Assembly (NCBI GenBank): GCA_016210495.1
Contig: JACQUC010000030.1
Location: forward strand, 1 to 14,649
Source of the DNA: Chloroflexota bacterium
Lineage (GTDB): Bacteria > Chloroflexota > FW602-bin22 > JACPRP01
Direction of reading: 5' to 3'
DNA: 14,649 nucleotides
The stretch's first letter is position 1. Each line of letters opens with the position of its first letter. The position numbers and the translations under genes are program-made. Of the stretch, positions 6,557 to 12,555 are shown in pieces. The notes under the pieces are model-generated. The model was not told the origin of the DNA, ran no database searches, and saw only the letters and a program-made list of their open reading frames with translations.

Positions 6557-7921
6557 TCAACTCCCCCGCGGCCCCTTTACTTTCCGCACCACTCTGGCCG
6601 GCACGCCGAGGGCAAGGCTGTCGGGTGGAATGTCCTTGGTCACGACCGAACCCGCGCCGGTTTCCGCCCCTCGAGCGACCCGCACGGGGGCAACCAGCAT
6701 GGTATCGCTGCCAAGGGCAACGTCATCCTCGATGATGGTGCGATGCTTCTGGCCGGTCTCGGCGTCGAAGTTGCAGGTAATGGTGCCCGCCGCGATGTTC
6801 ACCCGGCTGCCGACGGTTGCGTCGCCCACGTAGCTGAAATGGTGCACCTTGGTGTCCTGGCCCAGGGACGAATTCTTGACCTCGGCAAAATTGCCCAGGT
6901 GAACACCCTTCGCCAGGTAAGCTCCCGGACGCAAGTGGGAAAACGGCCCGACGATAACCCCATCTTCCATCTCGGCGCCCTCAACCACAGACGCAAAGAT
7001 CTGACAATCCGAGCCTACAGCCGAGTCCACGACATAGCTGTTGGGACCGATCACGCACCTGTCGCCGATCTTGGTCTTGCCTTTGATGAACGTTCCGGGG
7101 TACACGACCGTGTCCTGGCCGATATCCACCCCGCCATCGATGTAGGTGTGGGATGGGTCGACCAAAGTGACGCCAGAACGCATTAGCTGGCGTCTGATGC
7201 GCCACCCCAGCACAGCCTCGGCCTCCGCCAACTGAACGCGATCGTTCACGCCCATAGCCTCTAGAGGATCGTCGGCGACCATGGTCTGGACCGCCCGGCC
7301 TTCCGCTGCAGCAGTAGCTATCAAATCCGTCAGGTAGTATTCCCCTTTCTCGCTGATCTGAAGCAATGGTAAGTGCTTCCACAGCCAGCTCGATTCGAAG
7401 CAATAGAGGCCGCCATTGACCTCTCTGATCTGTCGCTCTTCCACGGAAGCAGACTGCTCCTCGACGATGCGCTTCACCTCACCGGCCACCCTGATGATTC
7501 TCCCGTACCCCGTGGGATCATCCCGAAGCACAGTCAGCGAAGTCACCGTCGACTTGGTGTTCAAGTGCAGGTCCATAAGCCTCAGCAACGTCTCACTGCG
7601 CACCAGCGGCGCATCGCCATAGAGCACCACGACGTGCTCGGCGTGGCCCTCGAGCGCGGATCGCGCCTGCATCACGGCGTGCCCGGTGCCCAATTGCTCG
7701 CGCTGCTCCACGAACTCCACCGTATTCGGCACGGCCTGTCGAACGCTCGCGCCATCGCGCCCGACAACCAGCACAATCTTCGCGATGCCCAATGGTAGCA
7801 ACGCGTCCAGAACGTGGCAGACCATCGGCCTGCCCACCAACGGATGGAGCACCTTGATCGTATTCGACTTCATTCGCGTGCCCAGGCCCGCCGCCAGGAC
7901 AACGGCCCCTATTTCAGCCAT
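6557..7921 (-). CDS. glmU: Bifunctional GlmU: GlcN-1-P acetyltransferase and UDP-GlcNAc pyrophosphorylase
   Basis: Makes UDP-N-acetylglucosamine, the precursor of peptidoglycan and surface glycans, in two cytoplasmic steps: acetylation of glucosamine-1-phosphate, then uridylylation. The N-terminal nucleotidyltransferase domain has LAAGLGTRMKS (9-19), QLGTGHAV (76-83), YGDAPL (101-106; Asp103 binds Mg2+) and GVND (224-227). The C-terminal left-handed beta-helix has LRPGA (330-334), FAEVKN (345-350), KVHHFSYVGD (358-367) and AAGTITCNFD (377-386). Arg331, Lys349 and His361 match the E. coli acetyltransferase residues with an offset of two. At 454 aa it is full length. The ATG at 7921 lacks a clear SD sequence. 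A long structured leader and a strong promoter lie upstream, and the CorC-like gene follows. Confidence 0.97.
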   Translation of the reverse strand: MAEIGAVVLAAGLGTRMKSNTIKVLHPLVGRPMVCHVLDALLPLGIAKIVLVVGRDGASVRQAVPNTVEFVEQREQLGTGHAVMQARSALEGHAEHVVVLYGDAPLVRSETLLRLMDLHLNTKSTVTSLTVLRDDPTGYGRIIRVAGEVKRIVEEQSASVEERQIREVNGGLYCFESSWLWKHLPLLQISEKGEYYLTDLIATAAAEGRAVQTMVADDPLEAMGVNDRVQLAEAEAVLGWRIRRQLMRSGVTLVDPSHTYIDGGVDIGQDTVVYPGTFIKGKTKIGDRCVIGPNSYVVDSAVGSDCQIFASVVEGAEMEDGVIVGPFSHLRPGAYLAKGVHLGNFAEVKNSSLGQDTKVHHFSYVGDATVGSRVNIAAGTITCNFDAETGQKHRTIIEDDVALGSDTMLVAPVRVARGAETGAGSVVTKDIPPDSLALGVPARVVRKVKGPRGS

Positions 7922-7945
7922 CCATTAAGACCCAAAGAAAACAAA

Positions 7946-8032
7946 AAACAATGACAAAGACGTCGCTCCACCCGACGCAGCCTCAAGCGAGGATTCGGAT
8001 GAAGGCAATCAAGCTCATCTCAGTCATTGTTT
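7946..8032 (-). promoter_or_regulatory. Candidate structured leader element (cloverleaf-like) of glmU
   Basis: A perfect 10-bp inverted repeat, AAACAATGAC (7946-7955) and GTCATTGTTT (8023-8032), encloses three smaller hairpins: CGTCG/CGACG (7961-7965/7973-7977), CCTC/GAGG (7981-7984/7989-7992) and GATGA/TCATC (7998-8002/8015-8019). Together they form a four-way junction. On the minus strand the closing arm runs into T-rich sequence (7934-7948), resembling a terminator 24 nt before the glmU ATG. It could act in attenuation or as a binding site. It is not a tRNA, because arm lengths and conserved tRNA bases do not fit. I do not recognise a named riboswitch class. Confidence 0.4.
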
Positions 8033-8040
8033 GGTAGAAC

Positions 8041-8133
8041 GCACTAGACGGATCGTCCGAGGATGCGTCCTCCAGAATCACCGTCACGCAAGCCTCTTCT
8101 GTGTGCCCCTGCTTCGGTCAGGACGGGTCACAG
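8041..8133 (-). other. Upstream part of the glmU leader with two hairpins
   Basis: No gene lies in 8033-8165. Two stem-loops are visible: GAGGA/TCCTC around TGCG (8059-8072), and CTGTG (8099-8103) with CACAG (8129-8133) enclosing CCTG/CAGG (8108-8111/8119-8122). Both lie between the predicted transcription start and the cloverleaf-like element, so the leader as a whole looks structured. Confidence 0.4.
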
Positions 8134-8172
8134 CCAACCTTCCCTCTGTTACGGACCCACTTTCGCCAATAA

Positions 8173-8201
8173 ATACTAAAGCATTGGGCATCTGCTGTCA
8201 A
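8173..8201 (-). promoter_or_regulatory. Promoter of the glmU operon
   Basis: On the minus strand, TTGACA (8201-8196) is a perfect -35 box, followed by a 17-nt spacer and TAGTAT (8178-8173), a four-of-six -10 box. Transcription would start near 8166 and give a leader of about 245 nt before the glmU ATG. This is the best-matching promoter on the minus strand between ispE and glmU. Confidence 0.7.
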
Positions 8202-8221
8202 GGGTCGGTCGGCTGGTTCGT

Positions 8222-8298
8222 GGCACTCGCACCCGGCGGTGCGGGGGCGCCGTACCCGTAGCCGCACCCTTCAGGGTGCGCGTGCCTGTTCGAGTGCC
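8222..8298. repeat. REP-like palindromic unit A
   Basis: An outer perfect pair GGCACTCG (8222-8229) and CGAGTGCC (8291-8298) encloses CGCACC/GGTGCG (8228-8233/8238-8243, overlapping the outer arm by 2 nt) and CGCACCC/GGGTGCG with a TTCA loop (8263-8269/8274-8280). There is no coding potential. It lies between ispE and the glmU promoter. Confidence 0.65.
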
Positions 8299-8409
8299 GA
8301 GGTGACGAGTTGGCATTGGTCGCCGCCTGTGGAAAGGCCATCTTCGCACCGGCCTGGTACAGCAAGGGCGCGCGCTGGCTTCAGCCAGCGCCTACCAGTA
8401 CCACTCGAA
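8289..8409. repeat. REP-like palindromic unit B
   Basis: An outer pair TTCGAGTG (8289-8296) and CACTCGAA (8402-8409) encloses CTGGTA/TACCAG (8354-8359/8393-8398). Inside is a perfect 8-bp stem, GCGCTGGC/GCCAGCGC, with a TTCA loop (8372-8379/8384-8391). The TTCA loop is shared with unit A. It lies just downstream of ispE on the minus strand and may protect or end that mRNA, but no T-run follows. Confidence 0.6.
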
Positions 8410-8422
8410 TGACGGGCTATGC

Positions 8423-9310
8423 CTACACCGTTTGCGTTAACCCCACCCGAGCCTCCAGTAGGCCACGCTGCGCGAGCGTCGCCAGACTGCGGAACAGCTC
8501 TTCTGCGCGCCCCCGGTCGGGGACCAGGACATAAAAAGTTGGGCCCGCGCCCGAAAGGTGAAATGGCTCGGCGCACGCCTCGCGAAGCCGATCCAGGCAC
8601 CGCGCCACGACGGGGCTCATTTCCAGAACGATGGGGAGAAAGGCATTCACCAAGGGGGAGGAGTCGACGTCCCCACTCTGCAACAAGGCGCGCACCAGCT
8701 CCCTCGTGGCCTCGCCGGTGGAGAAGTGCGCCGGGCTGACTCTGGCATAAAGCTCGCGGGTTTTCTCTGCGAGCTCGACGCGTGGGGTGATCAGCACTAC
8801 CCATTTGCTGGCCAAAGAGGGAAGGCGCGAGACCTTCTCTCCTCTCCCCTGGACCAACGCCGTGCCATCGACAAAGAAGAAGGGCACGTCGGAGCCAACC
8901 TGGCCGCCCAGCCTACACAGCTCTTCTTCTGAGAGACCAAGCTGCCAAAGGCCGTTCAGACCGCGCAGAGCGCAGGCTGCATCGCTGCTGCCTCCGCCAA
9001 GTCCGGCGGCCACGGGTATGCGCTTTGTCAGATGGATCTGCGCGCCCATTGTCGTTCCCGTCTCGGCCTGCAACAGTCTGGCAGCCCTTAGCACAAGGTT
9101 ATCATGCGTTGCAAGGTCCTGCCGATCGCATGTGAGCACCAGCTCATCGGCCGGCCCGAAACTGAGGACATCGTGGAGGGCCAGGGTCTGCACGATCGAA
9201 ACAATTTCGTGATACCCATCAGGCCGCTTTCCCAGTATCTCGAGGGTGAGATTGATCTTGGCGTGAGCTCGGCAGGTCCGTGGTCGTGAGCGCATGCGTC
9301 TTCGGCTCAC
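8423..9310 (-). CDS. ispE: IspE, 4-diphosphocytidyl-2-C-methyl-D-erythritol kinase
   Basis: A cytoplasmic GHMP-family kinase that phosphorylates CDP-methylerythritol at the 2-hydroxyl with ATP, the fourth step of the MEP isoprenoid pathway. The N-terminal HAKINLTLEILGKRPDGYHE carries the conserved Lys18. The ATP-binding glycine loop PVAAGLGGGSSDAA spans 99-112. Asp141 in GSDVPFF fits the catalytic Asp, and LSGAGPTFYV near the C-terminus is the third GHMP motif. At 295 aa it has the usual length. The GTG at 9310 overlaps the rsmA stop codon as GTGA with GAGG a few bases upstream; an ATG at 9295 is the alternative start. The rsmA-ispE neighbourhood is common in bacteria. Confidence 0.95.
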   Translation of the reverse strand: MSRRRMRSRPRTCRAHAKINLTLEILGKRPDGYHEIVSIVQTLALHDVLSFGPADELVLTCDRQDLATHDNLVLRAARLLQAETGTTMGAQIHLTKRIPVAAGLGGGSSDAACALRGLNGLWQLGLSEEELCRLGGQVGSDVPFFFVDGTALVQGRGEKVSRLPSLASKWVVLITPRVELAEKTRELYARVSPAHFSTGEATRELVRALLQSGDVDSSPLVNAFLPIVLEMSPVVARCLDRLREACAEPFHLSGAGPTFYVLVPDRGRAEELFRSLATLAQRGLLEARVGLTQTV

Positions 9311-10173
9311 GCGAAGCCCCTCGTCTCGAGCTCACGCGTCAGCGCCCCCCACTCGTCGAGGGTCAACGTCTGGGCGCGACGCTTCTCGTCAATGCCGGCG
9401 GCGCGGAGGACCTCGATGGCCCCACCGGGCGGCAGCCAGACGCGTTGAGCCAGGGCGTTGTGCAGCATCTTGCGCGGCTGAGAAAAGCCGGCCTGAACGA
9501 CGCGAAAGAACTTGTCGGAATCGACGTCAACCGCCGGTCGCTCGTATACGTCGATGCGCACGACGGCCGACTCGACCTTTGGCCGGGGATAGAAGGCGGC
9601 AGCAGGAACGTACGTTACCAGTGTTGGCTTGCCATAGAACTGCACGCTTACCGACAGGAGGCTCATCTCGCCGGGCACGGCGACGATGCGCTGGGCGACC
9701 TCTCGCTGCACCATCACCACCATCAGGCTAGGCTTCAAAGCTGCCTCCAGGAAGTGCCTGAGCACGGGCGAGGTTACGTAATAGGGCAAGTTAGCCACGA
9801 CCTTGTACGGCTGACCTTTGAGGTATTGAGCCGGATCGAAGTGCAATACGTCTGCGTTGACCACCTTGACGCTGGGATACCTATCAAGCATTCTTTCCAG
9901 CGCCGCCGCCAGTCCCCTGTCCAGCTCGACGGCGACCAGCACGGCCACCCGCCTCGCCAGTTCCTCCGTAAGAACGCCGAGGCCGGGCCCGACCTCGACT
10001 ACAGCATCAGACGGCTGGAGATCGGCAGCCGTGACGATCTTTTGCAGGACTTCCCTGTCCACCAGGAAGTTCTGCCCCAGCCGTTTGCGAGGATGGAGTC
10101 CAAGTTGTCGCAGTAGTGCCTTCACCAGGGAAGGCGGCTCCTCGGAGCCGATGCGAGCCAGGTGGCCGTCCAA
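9307..10173 (-). CDS. rsmA: RsmA (KsgA), 16S rRNA dimethyladenosine transferase
   Basis: SAM-dependent enzyme that dimethylates the two adjacent adenines near the 3' end of 16S rRNA during small-subunit maturation. From a TTG at 10173 it is 288 aa. Visible motifs are RKRLGQNFLVD (29-39), the SAM loop VVEVGPGLGVLTE (58-70), AVELD (81-85), NADVL (106-110), NLPYY (128-132) and FYPRPKVESAVV (194-205). The start is uncertain. TTG 10173 has GGGAG 5 nt upstream; GTG 10125 would give 272 aa. The frame is open to a GTG at 10260, but that codon lies inside the SRP RNA and upstream of its terminator, so it is unlikely. The gene overlaps ispE by 4 nt. Confidence 0.92.
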   Translation of the reverse strand: MDGHLARIGSEEPPSLVKALLRQLGLHPRKRLGQNFLVDREVLQKIVTAADLQPSDAVVEVGPGLGVLTEELARRVAVLVAVELDRGLAAALERMLDRYPSVKVVNADVLHFDPAQYLKGQPYKVVANLPYYVTSPVLRHFLEAALKPSLMVVMVQREVAQRIVAVPGEMSLLSVSVQFYGKPTLVTYVPAAAFYPRPKVESAVVRIDVYERPAVDVDSDKFFRVVQAGFSQPRKMLHNALAQRVWLPPGGAIEVLRAAGIDEKRRAQTLTLDEWGALTRELETRGFA

Positions 10174-10196
10174 GATAGCTCCCGCGCTATTGCAGC

Positions 10197-10228
10197 AAAA
10201 AGGGGGAGCAGCAAAAGCCCTTCCCCCT
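10197..10228 (-). terminator. Intrinsic terminator of the SRP RNA
   Basis: On the minus strand AGGGGGA (10228-10222) pairs with TCCCCCT (10207-10201) across a 14-nt loop, followed by four further T (10200-10197). It starts 22 nt after the mature SRP RNA 3' end. GCAGCAAAA is directly repeated at 10192-10200 and 10208-10216. If rsmA is also read from upstream, the hairpin would limit that read-through. Confidence 0.75.
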
Positions 10229-10242
10229 GGTTGCGCTGGTGT

Positions 10243-10270
10243 GATATAAAGGTCGTGCACCCACTGTCGA
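10243..10270 (-). promoter_or_regulatory. Possible promoter for rsmA-ispE within the SRP RNA 3' end
   Basis: TCGACA (10270-10265) and TATATC (10248-10243), 16 nt apart, resemble -35 and -10 boxes on the minus strand. TCGACA lies in a stretch that also looks conserved in the Bacillus SRP RNA (comparison from memory), so the -35 match could be incidental. If real, the rsmA transcript would start near 10236 and include the SRP terminator hairpin in its leader. Confidence 0.25.
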
Positions 10271-10519
10271 TACCAACCCCCCGGCTTACCGCCGCCAGCC
10301 AGCTCCGACCAAGCTCCCCTGCAACACCCAGAAGTGACTACTTACCGTTGCTTTCTTCCGAACCTGGCGGGGTTTGTAGGCTTCTGCCGCGCAGGACCCA
10401 GTCTTCAATGCCGCTTGACGACGACAGTCCCGAAAAACGAGTACCTCGAATGGGAATTCAACCCCGCTGTAGCGGTTTGCGGGTTCAGGGCACCGCTAGT
10501 TCCCCGTCTAGCACGACCA
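10251..10519 (-). ncRNA. ffs: Signal recognition particle RNA, large bacterial type
   Basis: RNA scaffold of the signal recognition particle, which binds Ffh and targets nascent membrane proteins to FtsY. The domain IV core reads CAGGTTCGGAAGAAAGCA (10366-10349): a GGAA tetraloop closed by TTC/GAA, with the conserved asymmetric loop. Upstream are Alu-domain landmarks as in Bacillus scRNA: GTGCTAGACGGGGA near the 5' end, GCGGTGCCCTGAACCCGC, then GGGGTTGAATTCCC, and later GGGTCCTGCGC. The ends pair perfectly: 5' GGTCGTGC (10519-10512) with 3' GCACGACC (10258-10251). The 269-nt length is close to the roughly 270 nt of the Bacillus RNA. A promoter and an intrinsic terminator flank it. It sits between narK and rsmA. 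Confidence 0.95.
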
Positions 10520-10525
10520 GAATAA

Positions 10526-10554
10526 GTTTAGCAGATTGAGGACGGAGTCGCAAG
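10526..10554 (-). promoter_or_regulatory. Promoter of the SRP RNA gene
   Basis: TTGCGA (10554-10549) and TAAACT (10531-10526), separated by exactly 17 nt, are each four-of-six matches to the sigma70 consensus. The seventh base downstream of the -10 box is 10519, which is the 5' base of the terminal helix of the RNA. This agreement supports both the promoter and the RNA end. Confidence 0.65.
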
Positions 10555-10566
10555 GGTTAGGAATGC

Positions 10567-11760
10567 CTAGCCTTCCAATACCATCAGCCTCTCTGGCTTG
10601 GTTTCGGACTCGGGCGCGTTGAAAGCAGGCAGCAGGAACAGGACCATCAGGCAGCCCGAGGCAAAGATGCTGAACAGGGCGAAGCCCGGGGTGTAGCTGC
10701 CGGTGATGTCGCGAAACAGGCCCAGGACGATAGGCGGGAAGAACCCGCCGAGTCCGCCGGCAGCGCCCACCAGGCCGGTCACGGTACCGGTGTTGCGAGG
10801 GAAGTAACGCGGCACCAGCTTGAAGACGCCGCCGTTACCTAAACCAAGGCATGCGGCCGCGCCAAGTGCACCAACGCTAAAAAGGTAGATGGAAGGGAAG
10901 ATCAGGAGCCAGGCCATTCCCGCCAGACCAAAAAAGACGGCGATCAGCAGGCGCACGCCCCCGATACGATCCGCGATCCATCCCCCTATTGGCCTGGACA
11001 GCGTGGCCAGCATGACGAATCCTGCCGTGCGAGCGCCGGCGTCCTCGACGGTCAGATCATACATATCCCTCAGCAAGGCGGGCAGGTAAATGCTGAGCGC
11101 GACGAAGCCGCCAAAGGTCAAGAAATAGAAGATGCTGAGTATCCACGCTACAGGCTCGTGCCGGAACACCTGGAGGTTCTCGCCAACTGTTTTCGGCGGC
11201 CCGGCCACGACAGCATTTCGCGCTACCAGGGCAAACACCAGACCCCAGGCGAGGGAGGCGATACCGAAGAGCGGCAGTGTCGCGGCGATGCCGATGGTGC
11301 CAGCCAGAAATGGCGCACCGAACACCGCAATCGACTGCCCGATGTTTCCGGCTCCGTAGACACCCAGCGCGGCCCCTTGCTTTTCCGCCGGGAACCACGG
11401 CGCGACGAACGCCACGCCCACGGCGAAGGAGGTCCCCATCACTCCGAGCAGAAGGCCCCACAGGAGCAGCGACTGGTACGAGTGGTCGGCCGCCAGGGCG
11501 AGCGCCGGAACGATGCCAAACATCAGGACGACGGCGAAGACAATGCGCCCACCGAATCGATCGGTGAGCAGGCCGACGGGAATCCTGCCCAGGGACCCGA
11601 GCAGGACGGGGATGGCGACGATCAGGCTGGTCTCGGTGGCACTAAGCCCGTACCACGCCTTGAAAATCGGCGCCAACCCTGAGATCAGACCCCAGAGCGC
11701 AAAAGAGATCGTGAAGGCTACTGTAGCTAAGACCAGATTCCTTCGGGCCGCGCCATTCAT
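10567..11760 (-). CDS. narK: NarK-type nitrate/nitrite transporter (MFS)
   Basis: A 397-aa major facilitator with about twelve hydrophobic helices, moving nitrate and nitrite across the cytoplasmic membrane. Nitrate-porter signatures are present: GVYGAGNIGQS (133-143) and GLGNGG followed by VGAAGGLGGFFPP (306-311 and 331-343). Arg59 (GSLGRIPVG) and Arg256 (TLSRPIGGW) align with the two substrate-binding arginines of E. coli NarK. The MFS loop motif LTDRFGGR is at 65-72. ATG 11760 was chosen over the upstream in-frame ATG at 11781 because AGGAGG lies 7 nt upstream and the other start overlaps narI. It is the last gene of the nar operon, 17 nt after narI. Transport direction cannot be told from sequence. 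Confidence 0.94.
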   Translation of the reverse strand: MNGAARRNLVLATVAFTISFALWGLISGLAPIFKAWYGLSATETSLIVAIPVLLGSLGRIPVGLLTDRFGGRIVFAVVLMFGIVPALALAADHSYQSLLLWGLLLGVMGTSFAVGVAFVAPWFPAEKQGAALGVYGAGNIGQSIAVFGAPFLAGTIGIAATLPLFGIASLAWGLVFALVARNAVVAGPPKTVGENLQVFRHEPVAWILSIFYFLTFGGFVALSIYLPALLRDMYDLTVEDAGARTAGFVMLATLSRPIGGWIADRIGGVRLLIAVFFGLAGMAWLLIFPSIYLFSVGALGAAACLGLGNGGVFKLVPRYFPRNTGTVTGLVGAAGGLGGFFPPIVLGLFRDITGSYTPGFALFSIFASGCLMVLFLLPAFNAPESETKPERLMVLEG

Positions 11761-11777
11761 CACGGCACCTCCTAATG

Positions 11778-12542
11778 TCAACGTGCCCGGTCACCTGCAA
11801 GACGATCCGGGGAAGCAACGCCGGCACGATCACCGTAGGCGGGCCCAGATGCCGGCCCAGAGCCAAGTCCTCTCGCGACACGCCGGTTCCAAACCACGAC
11901 CTGATAAGGTCGCCACACATAAGTTATCGGAAAAGTCACGAAATGGACCAGGCGCGTGAAGGGAAACAGAGCGAAAATGAAAAAGCCCCACAGCATGTGC
12001 AGCTTTACCAGCCAGGGCAGCGCGGTAACGTACTGGATCTGGGGACTGAGCGTAAAAAGCGACACCAGCCAGGGGACGGCCGTGTGAAGGTACCAGTCGG
12101 AACCCCAGCGGTAGAAGAGAGCCACGGAGAAACCCAGCGCGACTTGGACCAGCAGCGAAGCCAGCAGTAACCAGTCCATACCCGAGGTGACGACGAATAC
12201 GCGAGGGTTGCTGACGCGTCGCACGATGAGCAGCGCCAGCCCCACCAGGGCCGCCAGCGCCAACACGAGTCCGATCACCTCGAGCACATACAGGCGCTCC
12301 GGTGAGCCGATGAGCACCGCCCACTGCCCCGGAAACAGGAACGCCAGGAGGTGCGCCAGCAAGACGATGATCACACCGTAGTGCCACGGAACCGACCCCC
12401 AGAAGAGGGTGCGGTTTTCCAGGAATTGCGAGGACTGGGTGGAGTAGGAAAACCGGTCGATGTAGTAGCGGTAGACCCCCACGAGGACTGCCAATACGAT
12501 CGCCACATACGGGAACGCCACGAAAAGCGCATAGTCCAACAT
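11778..12542 (-). CDS. narI: NarI, cytochrome b (gamma) subunit of respiratory nitrate reductase
   Basis: Membrane subunit that oxidises quinol and passes electrons through two hemes b to NarH. From the ATG at 12542 the protein is 254 aa with five predicted membrane helices. The four heme ligands are visible: His54 and His64 (VPWHYGVIIVLLAH, ten apart) and His182 and His200 (eighteen apart), the same spacing as in E. coli NarI. Other family features are SSQFLENRTLFWGS (37-50) and LALPLHP-type context in the partner NarH. The start is supported by GGAGGAG 6 nt upstream; the frame extends to 12599, but that part lies in the narJ 3' end. The last 30 residues after WNRRVARG are Gly/Ala/Arg-rich and not family-conserved. 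The gene begins 13 nt after narJ. Confidence 0.95.
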   Translation of the reverse strand: MLDYALFVAFPYVAIVLAVLVGVYRYYIDRFSYSTQSSQFLENRTLFWGSVPWHYGVIIVLLAHLLAFLFPGQWAVLIGSPERLYVLEVIGLVLALAALVGLALLIVRRVSNPRVFVVTSGMDWLLLASLLVQVALGFSVALFYRWGSDWYLHTAVPWLVSLFTLSPQIQYVTALPWLVKLHMLWGFFIFALFPFTRLVHFVTFPITYVWRPYQVVVWNRRVARGLGSGPASGPAYGDRAGVASPDRLAGDRAR

Positions 12543-12555
12543 CGCGATCTCCTCC

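Noticed and set aside
6557..6566. TTGACA-like -35 box at the glmU/CorC junction
   Set aside because: The match is formed by the glmU stop codon and following bases, no -10 box follows at a proper distance before the coding region, and the 6-nt gene spacing fits an operon.
7946..8032. tRNA or tRNA-like gene
   Set aside because: The closing stem is 10 bp, the inner arms have the wrong sizes, and there is no T-loop GTTCRA or anticodon-arm geometry.
8271..8804. Minus-strand frame overlapping the ispE 3' end and the palindromes
   Set aside because: It is out of frame with ispE, which is clearly the real gene, and it runs through REP-like repeats.
9280..10116. 278-codon plus-strand frame opposite rsmA
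   Set aside because: It is a shadow of rsmA, which has all family motifs on the minus strand; the plus-strand translation has no recognisable features.
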